From positions 129,419,823-129,483,822 of the forward strand of contig CM060685.1 of assembly GCA_030686995.1 (NCBI GenBank): DNA of 64,000 bases, given 5' to 3'. Below the pieces are notes generated by a model. It worked only from the letters and a program-made list of their open reading frames with translations. It searched no databases and was not told where the DNA came from. The DNA comes from Artemisia argyi. Its lineage: Eukaryota > Streptophyta > Magnoliopsida > Asterales > Asteraceae. A program made the translations under genes and the position numbers. Shown piece by piece: positions 22,801 to 32,049 of this stretch. The number at the start of each line of letters is the position of its first letter. The first letter of the stretch is position 1.

Positions 22801-23379
22801 GTGCGAGATATCTGGTGATTTTTGTGAGGTATGTTGGTTACCATCAAATGTTTATCTACTCATGAATGTTTATTTGCCAATGGGATCGCCTTATCAATAG
22901 CATCTTCATCAGGGTGTTCGCGCACGAATGCTAGATAAGGATTTCACACCAAAGGTACTAGCCTTTTACATCTTATTGCACTTTATAAACATTTACCAAA
23001 TCAATCTCCTTGCTTAATTCTTGATTTGCATACTTGAGGGACCTTGATTCACATAATCTTTTCTCTAAATACTGAAATTTGTAAAACTAACTGATGAGAA
23101 AGTGAAATATTAATACATTGTAATATTGTTATATCTCACGCTTTTGGTTTGTCTGATCGATTAAGCAAAATCCTATTCATTTGTTTATCACTTTCTTCTT
23201 TTCTTAACATGAACTCGTGTTTTCCATATCTGCCGCAGTGGAACCCTCCAACCTTAGAGCATGTATCACAAGACATGGTCGATGAGCACTTCTGTCCCCT
23301 CAGTTCACTCGAGCTTGAACTAGATTTGCCTTCCGAGGCTCTAAGCAACGAGTTGATCAGTGACGCTTGTGTAATTTAA
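18624..23379 (+). CDS. 3-hydroxyisobutyryl-CoA hydrolase-like protein, mitochondrial (copy 1)
   Basis: Fourteen exons join without a stop into 420 residues: 18624-18770, 19908-19988, 20575-20643, 20719-20782, 20887-20966, 21139-21222, 21730-21814, 21964-22049, 22135-22256, 22349-22409, 22499-22597, 22727-22828, 22913-22954, 23239-23379. All introns are GT-AG; intron 8 has a GTTAGC donor. The Arg-rich, acid-poor start suggests a mitochondrial presequence. The crotonase fold is plain: an FCSGGDI oxyanion-hole segment (about residue 105), MGGGAGIS (about 155) and [12 protein letters not shown] with the acidic residues E181 and D189 expected of the hydrolase branch. The family removes CoA from 3-hydroxyisobutyryl-CoA in valine breakdown; close plant members are also reported as mitoribosomal protein mS47. 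Which role applies cannot be read from sequence. It is a diverged paralogue of the next copy, with identical lengths for exons 2-13. Confidence 0.93.
18790..18870. repeat. (TA)n microsatellite in intron 1
   Basis: A perfect TA array just after exon 1 of hydrolase copy 1, 20 bp from the first foldback element. Confidence 0.97.
18891..19291. mobile_element. Foldback MITE A
   Basis: Left arm 18891-18954 and right arm 19225-19291 are near-perfect inverted complements (acgagaaccattttat paired with aaaatggttctcgt). The roughly 270-bp AT-rich centre has no frame. (TA)n arrays lie on both sides. Confidence 0.85.
19298..19378. repeat. (TA)n microsatellite in intron 1
   Basis: A perfect TA array between the two foldback elements. 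Confidence 0.97.
19416..19666. mobile_element. Foldback MITE B
   Basis: Two arms of about 108 bases (19416-19523 and 19559-19666) are almost fully complementary around a 35-base loop, from gagaactccaattttg to caaaattggagttctc. Transcribed within the intron, it would give a long hairpin that could be a small-RNA source. The left side is flanked by a (TA)n array. Confidence 0.88.
19782..19870. repeat. (TA)n microsatellite in intron 1
   Basis: The third TA array of this intron, about 37 bases before exon 2. Confidence 0.97.
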
Positions 23380-23586
23380 TACTGAAATTTAAATTGGAAA
23401 ACATCTTGTAATCTTCAACCTTTAAGAAATTGGCCTTAGGGTATAATATGTTCCTTTCCATTCCTCGTGAGCCACTGATTTCTCCAAAACAAGAGATCAA
23501 AGTGATCTTCCTCCTTTTTTAGGTGACGAATAATGGACACTAGTACAATCGATGCTTTTCCCGGCGACATTTTTACCCCCTTTCCG

Positions 23587-24003
23587 TCAACATGTCGACG
23601 GAACCATACCTTCCCGTCTACATGTCGACGGGAACATAACGACGACTGTGTTTCGTCGGGAACAGCGTTCTCGTCGGCAATCACCGTCGACATTGTGGGT
23701 CCCACATCGTTTTCCAGTCAAAGGAATTTGATGTCCGTCAAATTCTTCCCGTCGACATGAAGACGGGAACGTATAACTAATTAACGTTTTAATTAATAGA
23801 TGATAATTAAGTTTTATATTATGCCGTCGACTAGTCGACGGCAACATTAAACCAAAAATATTGGTTATTTAATTATGCCGTTGACATGTCGACGGCATAA
23901 TTTTAAAACCAATATTCATTTTTTAATAATGCCGTCGACATGTCGACGGCATAATTAAAAAAATAATATTTTTGTTTTAATGATGTCATCGACATGTCGA
24001 CGG
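23587..24003. repeat. Left subterminal palindromes of the CACTA element
   Basis: Copies of ccgtcgacatgtcgacgg or one-base variants lie near 23587, 23611, 23823, 23878, 23931 and 23985, with half-sites near 23749. In CACTA elements, subterminal repeats are bound by the element's own regulator; here the motif is self-complementary. Confidence 0.88.
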
Positions 24004-24400
24004 TATCATTAATAACATCCTGCTAACAGCAGGCTGCAAATATAGCAATTTTTCAGATTTTTTTCCGGATTTTCCGGAAAAAATCTACCAAAACCTGTAA
24101 CTGTAATAGCACCTATAACCATTCAATATCAACATGTCCTAAACGTATAAATCGCCATCAGCTAAAACACTTGCAAAATATCGCTAAACACCTTCAAAAT
24201 GCATAAAAACATATAAAGTTTACAAAACGGGGTGTGGTAATATCTAAACCTAGCTGCCATATCCACAAATGTTTTAATATCTGCGACGTTCAAGTCGCCA
24301 AAAGGTTAAACTATACAATACTAACATATGGGTCGCCAAAATATTGTTTCAAGCATAAGTACAACATAAAATACCCAAGTTTGTACTTTTACATTCCAAA

Positions 24401-24993
24401 TCACTCGTGATCATCAGCAGGACCCTCATCATCGCCAGAACCATCCTCATCGCCTTTGCGACTCCCGCTCCCTCCAGCTGAGCCACTACCTCCAACGCCA
24501 CTGCCCGACCCATCCACGTGCTGAGAACCCGCCTGACTAACATACTCGTTCCATCGCGGGTTGGAGGAGATAAAACCTGTGACCAAATCAATCTGCGCCT
24601 TCAAGGCCTTACGCTCTTCAACATCTGCCTGGCTCTTCTCCTCGGCCTCAGCAATCTTCTTCTCGGCCTCAGCAAGCTTTTTCTCCATCTCGGCATATTC
24701 TAAAAATGAAATACTCAAAATTAAAAAACATCTATTGCAATACTTAATTTGAGTCATGATCGAGTAATCTATAATTAATATATTATCAAACTGTACATAC
24801 CTGGAGGTGGAGGCGGGGTGTATGGTAACGGTGGCCTGGAGAGCCCGGGTACGACCCTACCCCGTCCGGCGATGTGGCCCCGCTGCTTGCCCTTCAAAAC
24901 CATCGCAAGTATCTGCTCCTCCGTGTACGCCACCCCTTCCGGTGTATTCGCTCCCAGATCTCTCAGCCGAACCATCTCTTCCTATTTAATTGA

Positions 24994-25000
<7 letters not shown>
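24401..25000 (-). pseudogene. Plant Ptta/En/Spm transposase-associated protein, C-terminal remnant
   Basis: On the minus strand, a frame ending near 24780 contains MVRLRDLGANTPEGVAYTEE, then a KGKQRGHIAGRGR motif and a Pro-rich stretch. This is the conserved C-terminal block of plant Ptta/En/Spm transposase proteins. After a probable intron (about 24690-24790) the frame 24401-24757 gives a Lys/Glu/Ala coiled coil, then a Gly/Ser- and Asp-rich tail. Upstream (to about 25265) another short frame could belong to the same protein, but a (TA)n array (24996-25083) lies between. The N-terminal portion is missing. Product and strand are supported by motif recognition only. Confidence 0.7.

Positions 25001-25083
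<83 letters not shown>
24996..25083. repeat. (TA)n microsatellite inside the CACTA element
   Basis: A perfect AT/TA run that interrupts or lies in an intron of the transposase-associated remnant. Confidence 0.97.
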
Positions 25084-25086
<3 letters not shown>

Positions 25087-25454
25087 GGGTTAATTACAAG
25101 ATTATGTTTCAATGAATCATTAAAGTGCGTATTTGAGGAAATAAATAAATAAATAATAATCTTGTCTCTCATCCACGGTTCAACATTCTTAAAAGAACCA
25201 TATTCCTCATAAACTGCATGACCAAAAGTTAACATAACTTCATTAAAGAGGAGCTCGTGTGACAATATTTTTGAGTACTTCTATTCAACTGTGAAACCAT
25301 GCCAAGTCATGTGTGTCTTGTAAGAATTAACGATTGACTTATTTGTGTTATATGTAAAATGAGACGGAAATAATTTTGTGAGAATGTATATAGGTAAAAA
25401 ATGAGACGGGAATGTATTTGTGAGGATATATATAACCTGATTTTTGGGGAGATA

Positions 25455-25850
25455 TTCCCGTCGACATGTCGACGGGAAAAAGAACGCGGGAAAAATCTCG
25501 CCCAATATTTTATCCATTTATTAAAAATATTTATAATTTAGTAATATATTCTCGTCGACATGTCGACGGGAATCTCAAAACAAAAAATTATTGCCTTTAA
25601 TCACACGTTAATTGTGAGAAAAAACGTAATTAATATATTCCCGTCGACTTGTCGACGGGAATATATTAGCGGGTAAATTTCGCGCCCAATTTTGGTGAAT
25701 TATTGAGGCCAAAAAAGTATGTTGAAATATTCCCGTTGACATATCGACGGGAAAATACGAGTATGAAAAATTCAACGCAGTGGAACTCGGTCAAGCGTTT
25801 TTTTTGTCGTTTAGTGTCTTATGCCGTCGACATATGTCGACGGGAAAATA
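25455..25850. repeat. Right subterminal palindromes of the CACTA element
   Basis: cccgtcgacatgtcgacggg and close variants occur near 25457, 25551, 25639, 25731 and 25823, spaced roughly 90 bp. Confidence 0.88.
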
Positions 25851-25884
25851 CTCGACGCCTGTTCTCGTTATCCTTGTAGTGGGA

Positions 25885-26685
25885 TTTAAATGAATCTGTC
25901 TCATAAAACATTAGCATCGATCTGTAAAGTGTAAACCAAGTACAAATATTCAGTTTTGGACCATTTGGACATCTACAACATTATTAATGGCTTGCCGGCC
26001 TAACTTTTCCAGAAAGCAATGAGACTCTAGCTTCTTACTACATAATTTTGCACCAATCAAAGCCGAAAGGTTGTATTGGAATCCCTTTTGCTCATGCTAC
26101 TCTTGTTAAAAAATATTTATGATAAATTATTGTTTGTTTGATGAGGGTGAGCTAATAAAAGTAAAGACTTTTACACACACATTTCAGTTCTTATTTGTTA
26201 CATTAAGATTCTGTGTGACACATTTCTAAGTGTGCAAGTACTAATAAAAAATTTTCCAACACATAATAAGAACGTAACTAGGAGTAACAATAGGACCTGT
26301 GCTCACACATTTCAGTTATAAACTTAATAGACGTACATAATAATTGTAATTATAAATATCGTATCAATAATACAATATCTTTTACGGGCTTTTCATTAAT
26401 TAACATGGCATCAAAGCGAGTTTGATCCTCAAACCTAGGTATATTGAGTCGCCTCCTCTAGGCCACCCCGTCAAAACCCTACCCCGCCGTTATACCTTTT
26501 CTTTGAAAAAAATACAAATTTTCGGCCAAAATCCTAACTGCGTATTGAATTGGTCATAACTTTCAAGCTGTTTGGAGTTAATTGACGTGGTTGACGTTAT
26601 TCTCTTCGTTTTTCAATTTTGCACAAAACTCCAGTTGAATCGGCAGCGCCTCCACGCACCGTTTGAAGTTGCCTACGCCCCCCAC
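25885..26685. other. Intergenic, possible LTR remnant
   Basis: No gene. Near 26404 the sequence tggcatcaaagcgagtttga resembles a degraded initiator-tRNA-Met primer-binding site, so the preceding few hundred bases may be an old LTR. No second copy is present. Confidence 0.4.
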
Positions 26686-27156
26686 CACTACAACAAACAG
26701 GAGGACGGGCGAGGACACTTATGGCGGGGACGCCCTTGTCCCCGTCGAAAGTCGCTAAACGACAAAAACGGTGCTGAGCTGGCACACAATCTCGCTGACC
26801 GTCCACTAAATTTTCAACGCATACTTTTGGCGAAGACATATTCCCACCGAAATTATTTTTAATATTTTTCAAGTTTGACCAAAATAGTTGCCTTTAATTG
26901 TTCCTAGGGACATGTCTCCGCCAAAAGTTGTGTCACGTCGGCAACGTTTGACCAGACCAAAATGTCCAAGCAGGCTGTGTGGGTCCCACATGTCCCCGCC
27001 CAAAAACCAATCTGTCCCCGCCGAAAGTTAACAGTGAGGGGGTTTTGGCGGGGGACTTTCGGCGGGGACATGTCTCCGTGAAAAATATTTGACGGGGAGA
27101 CGTCCCCATAAAAAAGGGCAGTTTTGTCCCTGCCGAAAGTGGTCATTATTGTAGTG
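26686..27156. mobile_element. Short CACTA-derived element (471 bp)
   Basis: It begins CACTACAACAAAC and ends ATTGTAGTG, flanked by the 3-bp duplication CAC (26683-26685 and 27157-27159). Inside, ccccgccgaaagt and its complement recur in both orientations (near 26742, 26913, 27014, 27055 and 27128), the counterpart of CACTA subterminal repeats. No coding frame. The internal motif differs from that of the 23538-25881 element, so they are separate families. Confidence 0.88.
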
Positions 27157-27159
27157 CAC

Positions 27160-27501
27160 CCCAACAAAAAAAAAATAATAAAATAAAATAAAATAAAAAA
27201 GTGTGAAATACGGTACACCAACCCATGATAAATTAAAGTGTGAGAAACCCATGATTTTTATTCACGCACACTTTCAGAAAACTTTATGTAAATATAACGT
27301 ATTCATGCATTTTGACACTTTTTGGATAATTAGTCTAAAACCATTATTCGTTAGCAATTAAATGACTGAGGACCACCTGACCAAACTAACCACTTTTTTT
27401 AATACTAGACGTACCCTTTTAATTTCTAGCGTTCAAAACACATGCAGTTGATCCCCGATCCATAAAATCTAAAATTTTCACAAAAACTAAAACTTAGAGA
27501 G
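27160..27501 (+). promoter_or_regulatory. Upstream region of hydrolase copy 2
   Basis: AT-rich, with an A-rich patch (27167-27200). Similarity to the third copy's upstream begins only about 45 bases before the ATG (from atccataaa), so the two genes do not share a promoter. Confidence 0.5.
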
Positions 27502-30500
27502 ATGCAGCTTTTGGTTCATCACTCGTTGCGGTTTTTCCTTAAACCAGCAAGAACAAGAAGCTTTACTAGTAATAGTATCAGTACTAGCATGCTCTCTGAT
27601 AGGTTACTCGTCAACGATCCTGATGCACCTGTAAGTTTAACTAGATATATAAGTTGTCAAATATAAACAAACTATATTTTGATGGTACATTGATGATGTT
27701 ACAGGTACGCGTGGAAGTCAATGCGCATTCGAGAAGTGTAGTTCTTAACAGACCCTCGTGTCTCAACGCGCTCAACATTCAATTGGTTTGTAAACTTATC
27801 TGCATTAACCGGTCACAGTTGTGAAATGTATGTGTAAAAATATAGATAACAATATATCCGTACAATCAGACGTACCATTTTGCTGTAAGACAATTGCTTT
27901 GAGAAAATATTGATAAATTTTGCAGAATCCATAGACATAAGAAAAAGGGTCAACATGCATGTTACAACAAGTAATATGCATGTGGATTGTTAATCATTAG
28001 AATGGCAGTTGTTTGGCCTAGTTGAGAAAAGGAACGTTTTGGATTATTAGTAACTATTAGTTATAACCACAAATAATACTGCAACTTCGATGTGGTTAAT
28101 TACTTTTTTGTTATGATTTTTACTTCTTATCCCACCGCAAATGTCCAGTTGACCGGTTAATGAGGACTTCTATAGAAAAGGTTATGGGTTCGATCCCTGT
28201 CTAAAAGGTCAGTGGAACAAGTGCAAGTGCTCATTGCCGTTTGAAGGTTGGAAACCTACTGGTTCAAACAAGAACCAGAAACCGAATGTCCATGGGAAGG
28301 GTAAGTCGGCAGTCGGCACCCAAAAGGGGTGCATGGGTCAGGGTTTCCCGCCGATTTAAACCTTTTGGAGAAATAGTGGGACTGAGAAAAATACAAAGTG
28401 GTTATGAAACTTGAAGACAGAGTCTATTCTGGATTGATGATTTCGCCCTCTATGCAAATTAGTTAGACGTGGCAAAATGAGCTCGTTTAATTTGTCACGT
28501 AGAATAATGTATCACATATATTTCTTACTTCTTAGTATGGCTCTAAAAATGTTTAGTCAGAACAACAACAGTCTGCTGTGTTTATTTTCAATCTTCTTCA
28601 CATCGGGATTTTTTTACTAGCTAAAAGGTTATGGATTAAAAACTGAAAAGAAATATCAATATGCAACACATTAAAATATGTGAAGCACCATGTCTTGAAC
28701 TTCAAATTAAGAATTACCTATTATTTATCTTTGTTTTTTCATGCCATTTGAACCTTTAGATTATTTTTAAATTCAGCACTTATGTTTATCTACTCAAGTG
28801 ACTCTATAGTTCATCACTTTGGCCTATACTAATTGACCAACTTTCAGTTAATATATTTTATTTTCAATTTTTGAAATTTACATGCTAAACTTGTAGTTGT
28901 ATCTTAATATCTTAGACATGTGTGTAAACTCATCAAGGTAGTTGCTCAATGCAAAATCTAGAATTACTAATATTCCTGATTAATTGTTAATTCACTGTGT
29001 TTGATGTTTTCGAGTGATCCACAGATAAAAACGTTACAAAAACTATATGAAAGTTGGGAAGATGACCCTGATGTAGGTTTTGTAATAATGAAGGTGAGTT
29101 GTTCATGTTTCATAATTTTCTTGATTTTGACTAGAAAGAACTCGTTCATAGTTTTACGATTATAATTTTCAAATGCTGATTTTTTATGTAGGGCAAAGGA
29201 AGTGCTTTTAGTGCTGGCGGTGATATAGTAGCCTATCGTGATTTGATCATAAAAGGTACAGAACGAGCAAACTTTCTTTAGCATGCAGTTCATATTGAGT
29301 TCAAAAAAGATAATATGAAGCACGCAAACTCATCCCCATGTAACTTGACTTCACTTTCTGCAGGAAATGCTGAAAGAGCCAAAGAAACCTTTTGGAGGAT
29401 ATATAAGTTTATACACCACGTGCATACATATCCGAAGCCAAATGTACGTATGAAATTAAACGGTTATAGCAAAAGCGTCTAATAAACATGAACAACAATT
29501 GCTATTGTGGATGGTGAAGTAGATCATGTTTTAATGTCATGTTTAGGTGGCTATCTTGGATGGAATTACCATGGGAGGAGGGGCTGGAATTTCACTTCCA
29601 GGAACATTCAGGGTTGTTACCGATAAAACTGTAAGTTTGCGCACAATATAACAATCTGTCCCACATCTGTTACATTTTTTTTAAAGTTATATATTTATTC
29701 TTGCTCCCAATGCTATTTTAAATTTACCTTTTGCAGGTTTATGCTACCCCTGAAACATTAATTGGTCTTCATCCTGATGCTGGTGCTTCTTTTCACCTTT
29801 CACGTCTTCCTGGTTATTTAGGTATCTTATGCTAAATCAGAAAACTGCTTACAAATTTACACATTAAGTTTCAAACTACAATAAGGTTTTTACGAATGAA
29901 AGAATGATCAACTTGTATTCCAGGTGAGTATTTGGCTCTAACAGGAGAGAGACTCAATGGAGTTGAGATGATGGCGTGTGGGCTTGCTACACACTATTCA
30001 CATAGCTCGGTAAGTTCTTTCTCCCTAATATTTTTTCTCATGGATACTATGATAACTTTCCCTGCAGAATGTTCCAGCAATCGAAGAACGTCTTAAGAGT
30101 CTGATAACCAATGATCCTAGTGTTATTGATACTTCTCTTAGAGAGTACAGTGACCTTTACAATCTAGATAACAACAGTGTTCTCCAGAGGTGAACTTCTG
30201 TACCTTTTATACAAAAGTTAATCAATATGATTTTCCGTAATTACATTGTTCAGCTGATCATATTACCTTTATTTGTGTAGGATGGAAACGGTTGATAAAT
30301 GTTTTAGCTATGATACCGTCGAGGAAATCATTAACGTCTTGGTAGAACTAAAGGAACTTCTACACTTCCAAGTTACAATTTTTTTCGCCAAATCTTATGA
30401 TTTTACCAAAGGTCATAAATTTTAATAACCGACAGGAAAGTGAAGCTGCAAAAACTAATGATGGCTGGTATGATTCCATACTAAAGAAACTAAAATATGC

Positions 30501-31314
30501 CTCTCCATTGAGCTTGAAGGTTTCGTTGAGATCAGTAAGTCCTTTCAAGAGAAATTCTCAACTCGGTTTCATAACCCGAAGTTTAATTATTATTTTTTTT
30601 ACTGAATACTGTCTATTTTATATTCAGATACGAGAAGGGAGGTATCAGACCCTTAATGAGTGCCTAATTCGTGAATATCGGCTGACATCACGAGCGATGT
30701 CATGCGAGATATCAAGTGACTTCTGTGAGGTATATTGCTTACTAGGAACAGGAAATTTTTACTATGAGTCAAAAAATGGCTAGGATTGGGTTGCCAGACA
30801 TTAACACAGTTTTTTCGTGTTCGTTTCTTGATTTTTTAGAGATAATTAAATTGTTAAATGTGATAATATATATGTAGTTATAATAATAATCTTAGCTCTT
30901 TTTCTGTGTATCTATTTAAAAACTTTCAGGCATTTACATCATGGATGACCTTCGACCCACTTAATTAGCTCAGCCCATTAGAGAAAAAATATAATCCAAA
31001 TTGACCCATTTGTATATAAATAGGTCAAAATTGTTACCTCTTGGTTACATGCTTTGTTCATCTACTAACGGACATTATTTTTCGTCAGGGTGTTCGGGCA
31101 CGAATGGTGGATAAAGATTTTGCACCAAAGGTACGAAAACTTGTAATTTTTCTGCCACTTATAGGTCTTTTTGTTCTTGAAAACTAAGCTTTTGCTTTGG
31201 ACTCAGCAGTGGGACCCACCGAGCTTGAAGCATGTATCAGAAGACATGGTGGAGCGTTACTTTTCTCCCCTTAGTCCATTCGAGCATGTACTAGAGTTGC
31301 CTAAGCGAGAATAA
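27502..31314 (+). CDS. 3-hydroxyisobutyryl-CoA hydrolase-like protein, mitochondrial (copy 2)
   Basis: Fourteen exons join into an uninterrupted 402-residue protein: 27502-27630, 27705-27785, 29025-29093, 29192-29255, 29364-29443, 29547-29630, 29737-29821, 29924-30009, 30068-30189, 30281-30341, 30436-30534, 30628-30729, 31089-31130, 31210-31314. All introns are GT-AG. The start [20 protein letters not shown] is a typical presequence. Crotonase-fold signatures are FSAGGDI (99-105), MGGGAGIS (150-157) and [12 protein letters not shown] with E175 and D183; the [20 protein letters not shown] block lies near the C-terminus. The length fits the plant family (about 400). Its predicted role is mitochondrial valine catabolism, or the related mS47 ribosomal role. 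The C-terminus (after LELP) differs from copies 1 and 3 because a segment of about 260 bp in copy 3 is absent here. Intron 2 carries a SINE-like insertion. Confidence 0.94.
28130..28370 (+). mobile_element. SINE-like insertion in intron 2 of copy 2
   Basis: It contains a box-B motif (ggttcgatccc, 28188-28198) and a weak box A (about 28150), followed by a GC-richer body unlike the surrounding intron. The corresponding part of copy 3 lacks it. I could not fix exact ends. Confidence 0.55.
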
Positions 31315-31540
31315 GAGGCAACTTATGAGCAAATGCAGATATAAACTTCTTGTTGTACATCTTTTATTCTTTCACATGTGATATTTCATATTTGAACCAA
31401 AACGTCGAGATGTCTCTCTTGGGGTTCCCAGTTATATTGGAGCACACATCCCAAATTTCAACTTTGTAAAAATATCTAGATGGGAGCTCTTTTCTACACG
31501 ATAGAAACTGTTCTACTATATAGAAGATTGGTTATTAAGG

Positions 31541-31690
31541 ATTACAACAACAACAACAACATACCTAATCCCGCCGGGGCAGGGTATGGGAGAGGTAGAA
31601 TGTAGACAGATCCTACCTCTACCCCATGATAGACTCGAAAGTAGAGAGATTGCATCCAATGAGACCTCCGACAAGTGAAAGTGTGCGGGT
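31541..31690 (-). mobile_element. TS-like SINE, 3' part
   Basis: An (AAC)n run at 31543-31560 is followed by a body with cgccggggcagggtatggga and tagaatgtagacagatccta. On the minus strand this is the 3' module of a SINE ending in (TTG)n, as in the TS family of asterids. The similarity between the downstream flanks of copies 2 and 3 ends exactly at its edge. The tRNA-like head was not identified. Confidence 0.65.
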
Positions 31691-32045
31691 GAAAGAACAC
31701 GGATATAAGAACAAGGGAGGCAGAGAACAGAAACAAGGATAAGGCGACAAAAAGGTACAAGACCAAAGCAAACAAACAAGCATACAAAGCAAATAGGTAA
31801 AGAACCAACAAAAGAACTACGGAGAAAAGGAACAAAAGCAAATATAAGCGAAAGCTGCAAGAGAAACACATAATATAAAAAAGAAAAAGCGCAATAAAGA
31901 CAATGGGAACACGAGCATAAACAAACAATCAAAAAAGCATAGATGCAAAAACGCAAAAGGGGATGGGCACCTAGGAAAAACGCTAGCATGAAAAGGGGTA
32001 AAGACAATAAAACAAGACCAAGGAAGGCAAAAGGAACAAAACATG
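31691..32045. other. Purine-rich intergenic stretch
   Basis: Strongly A/G-biased on the plus strand. The long minus-strand frames here give implausible Phe/Leu/Cys-rich products caused by that bias. No gene is supported. Confidence 0.6.
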
Positions 32046-32049
32046 GTGT

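Larger units (their letters stand above)
23538..25881. mobile_element. CACTA (En/Spm) transposon, internally deleted
   Basis: It begins CACTAGTACAA and ends TTGTAGTG, and is flanked by the 3-bp duplication GGA (23535-23537 and 25882-25884). Both subterminal regions carry many copies of a palindrome centred on gtcgacatgtcgac. The interior holds pieces of a Ptta/En/Spm-type transposase-associated protein on the minus strand and a (TA)n array. No TNP2-like transposase is visible, so it is non-autonomous. Confidence 0.92.

Noticed and set aside
18624..23379. Reading copy 1 as a plain enoyl-CoA hydratase
   Set aside because: Length (420 aa), the long C-terminal half with the [13 protein letters not shown] region, and the PE...PD spacing fit the 3-hydroxyisobutyryl-CoA hydrolase branch instead.
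23822..25850. CRISPR-like array from the repeated gtcgacatgtcgac motif
   Set aside because: Spacing is irregular, the repeats are palindromes at both ends of a CACTA element with a GGA duplication, and this is nuclear plant DNA.
31516..32044. Long minus-strand frames rich in Phe, Leu and Cys resembling membrane proteins
   Set aside because: They are the complement of a purine-rich stretch next to a SINE; no start context, family or conserved pattern.
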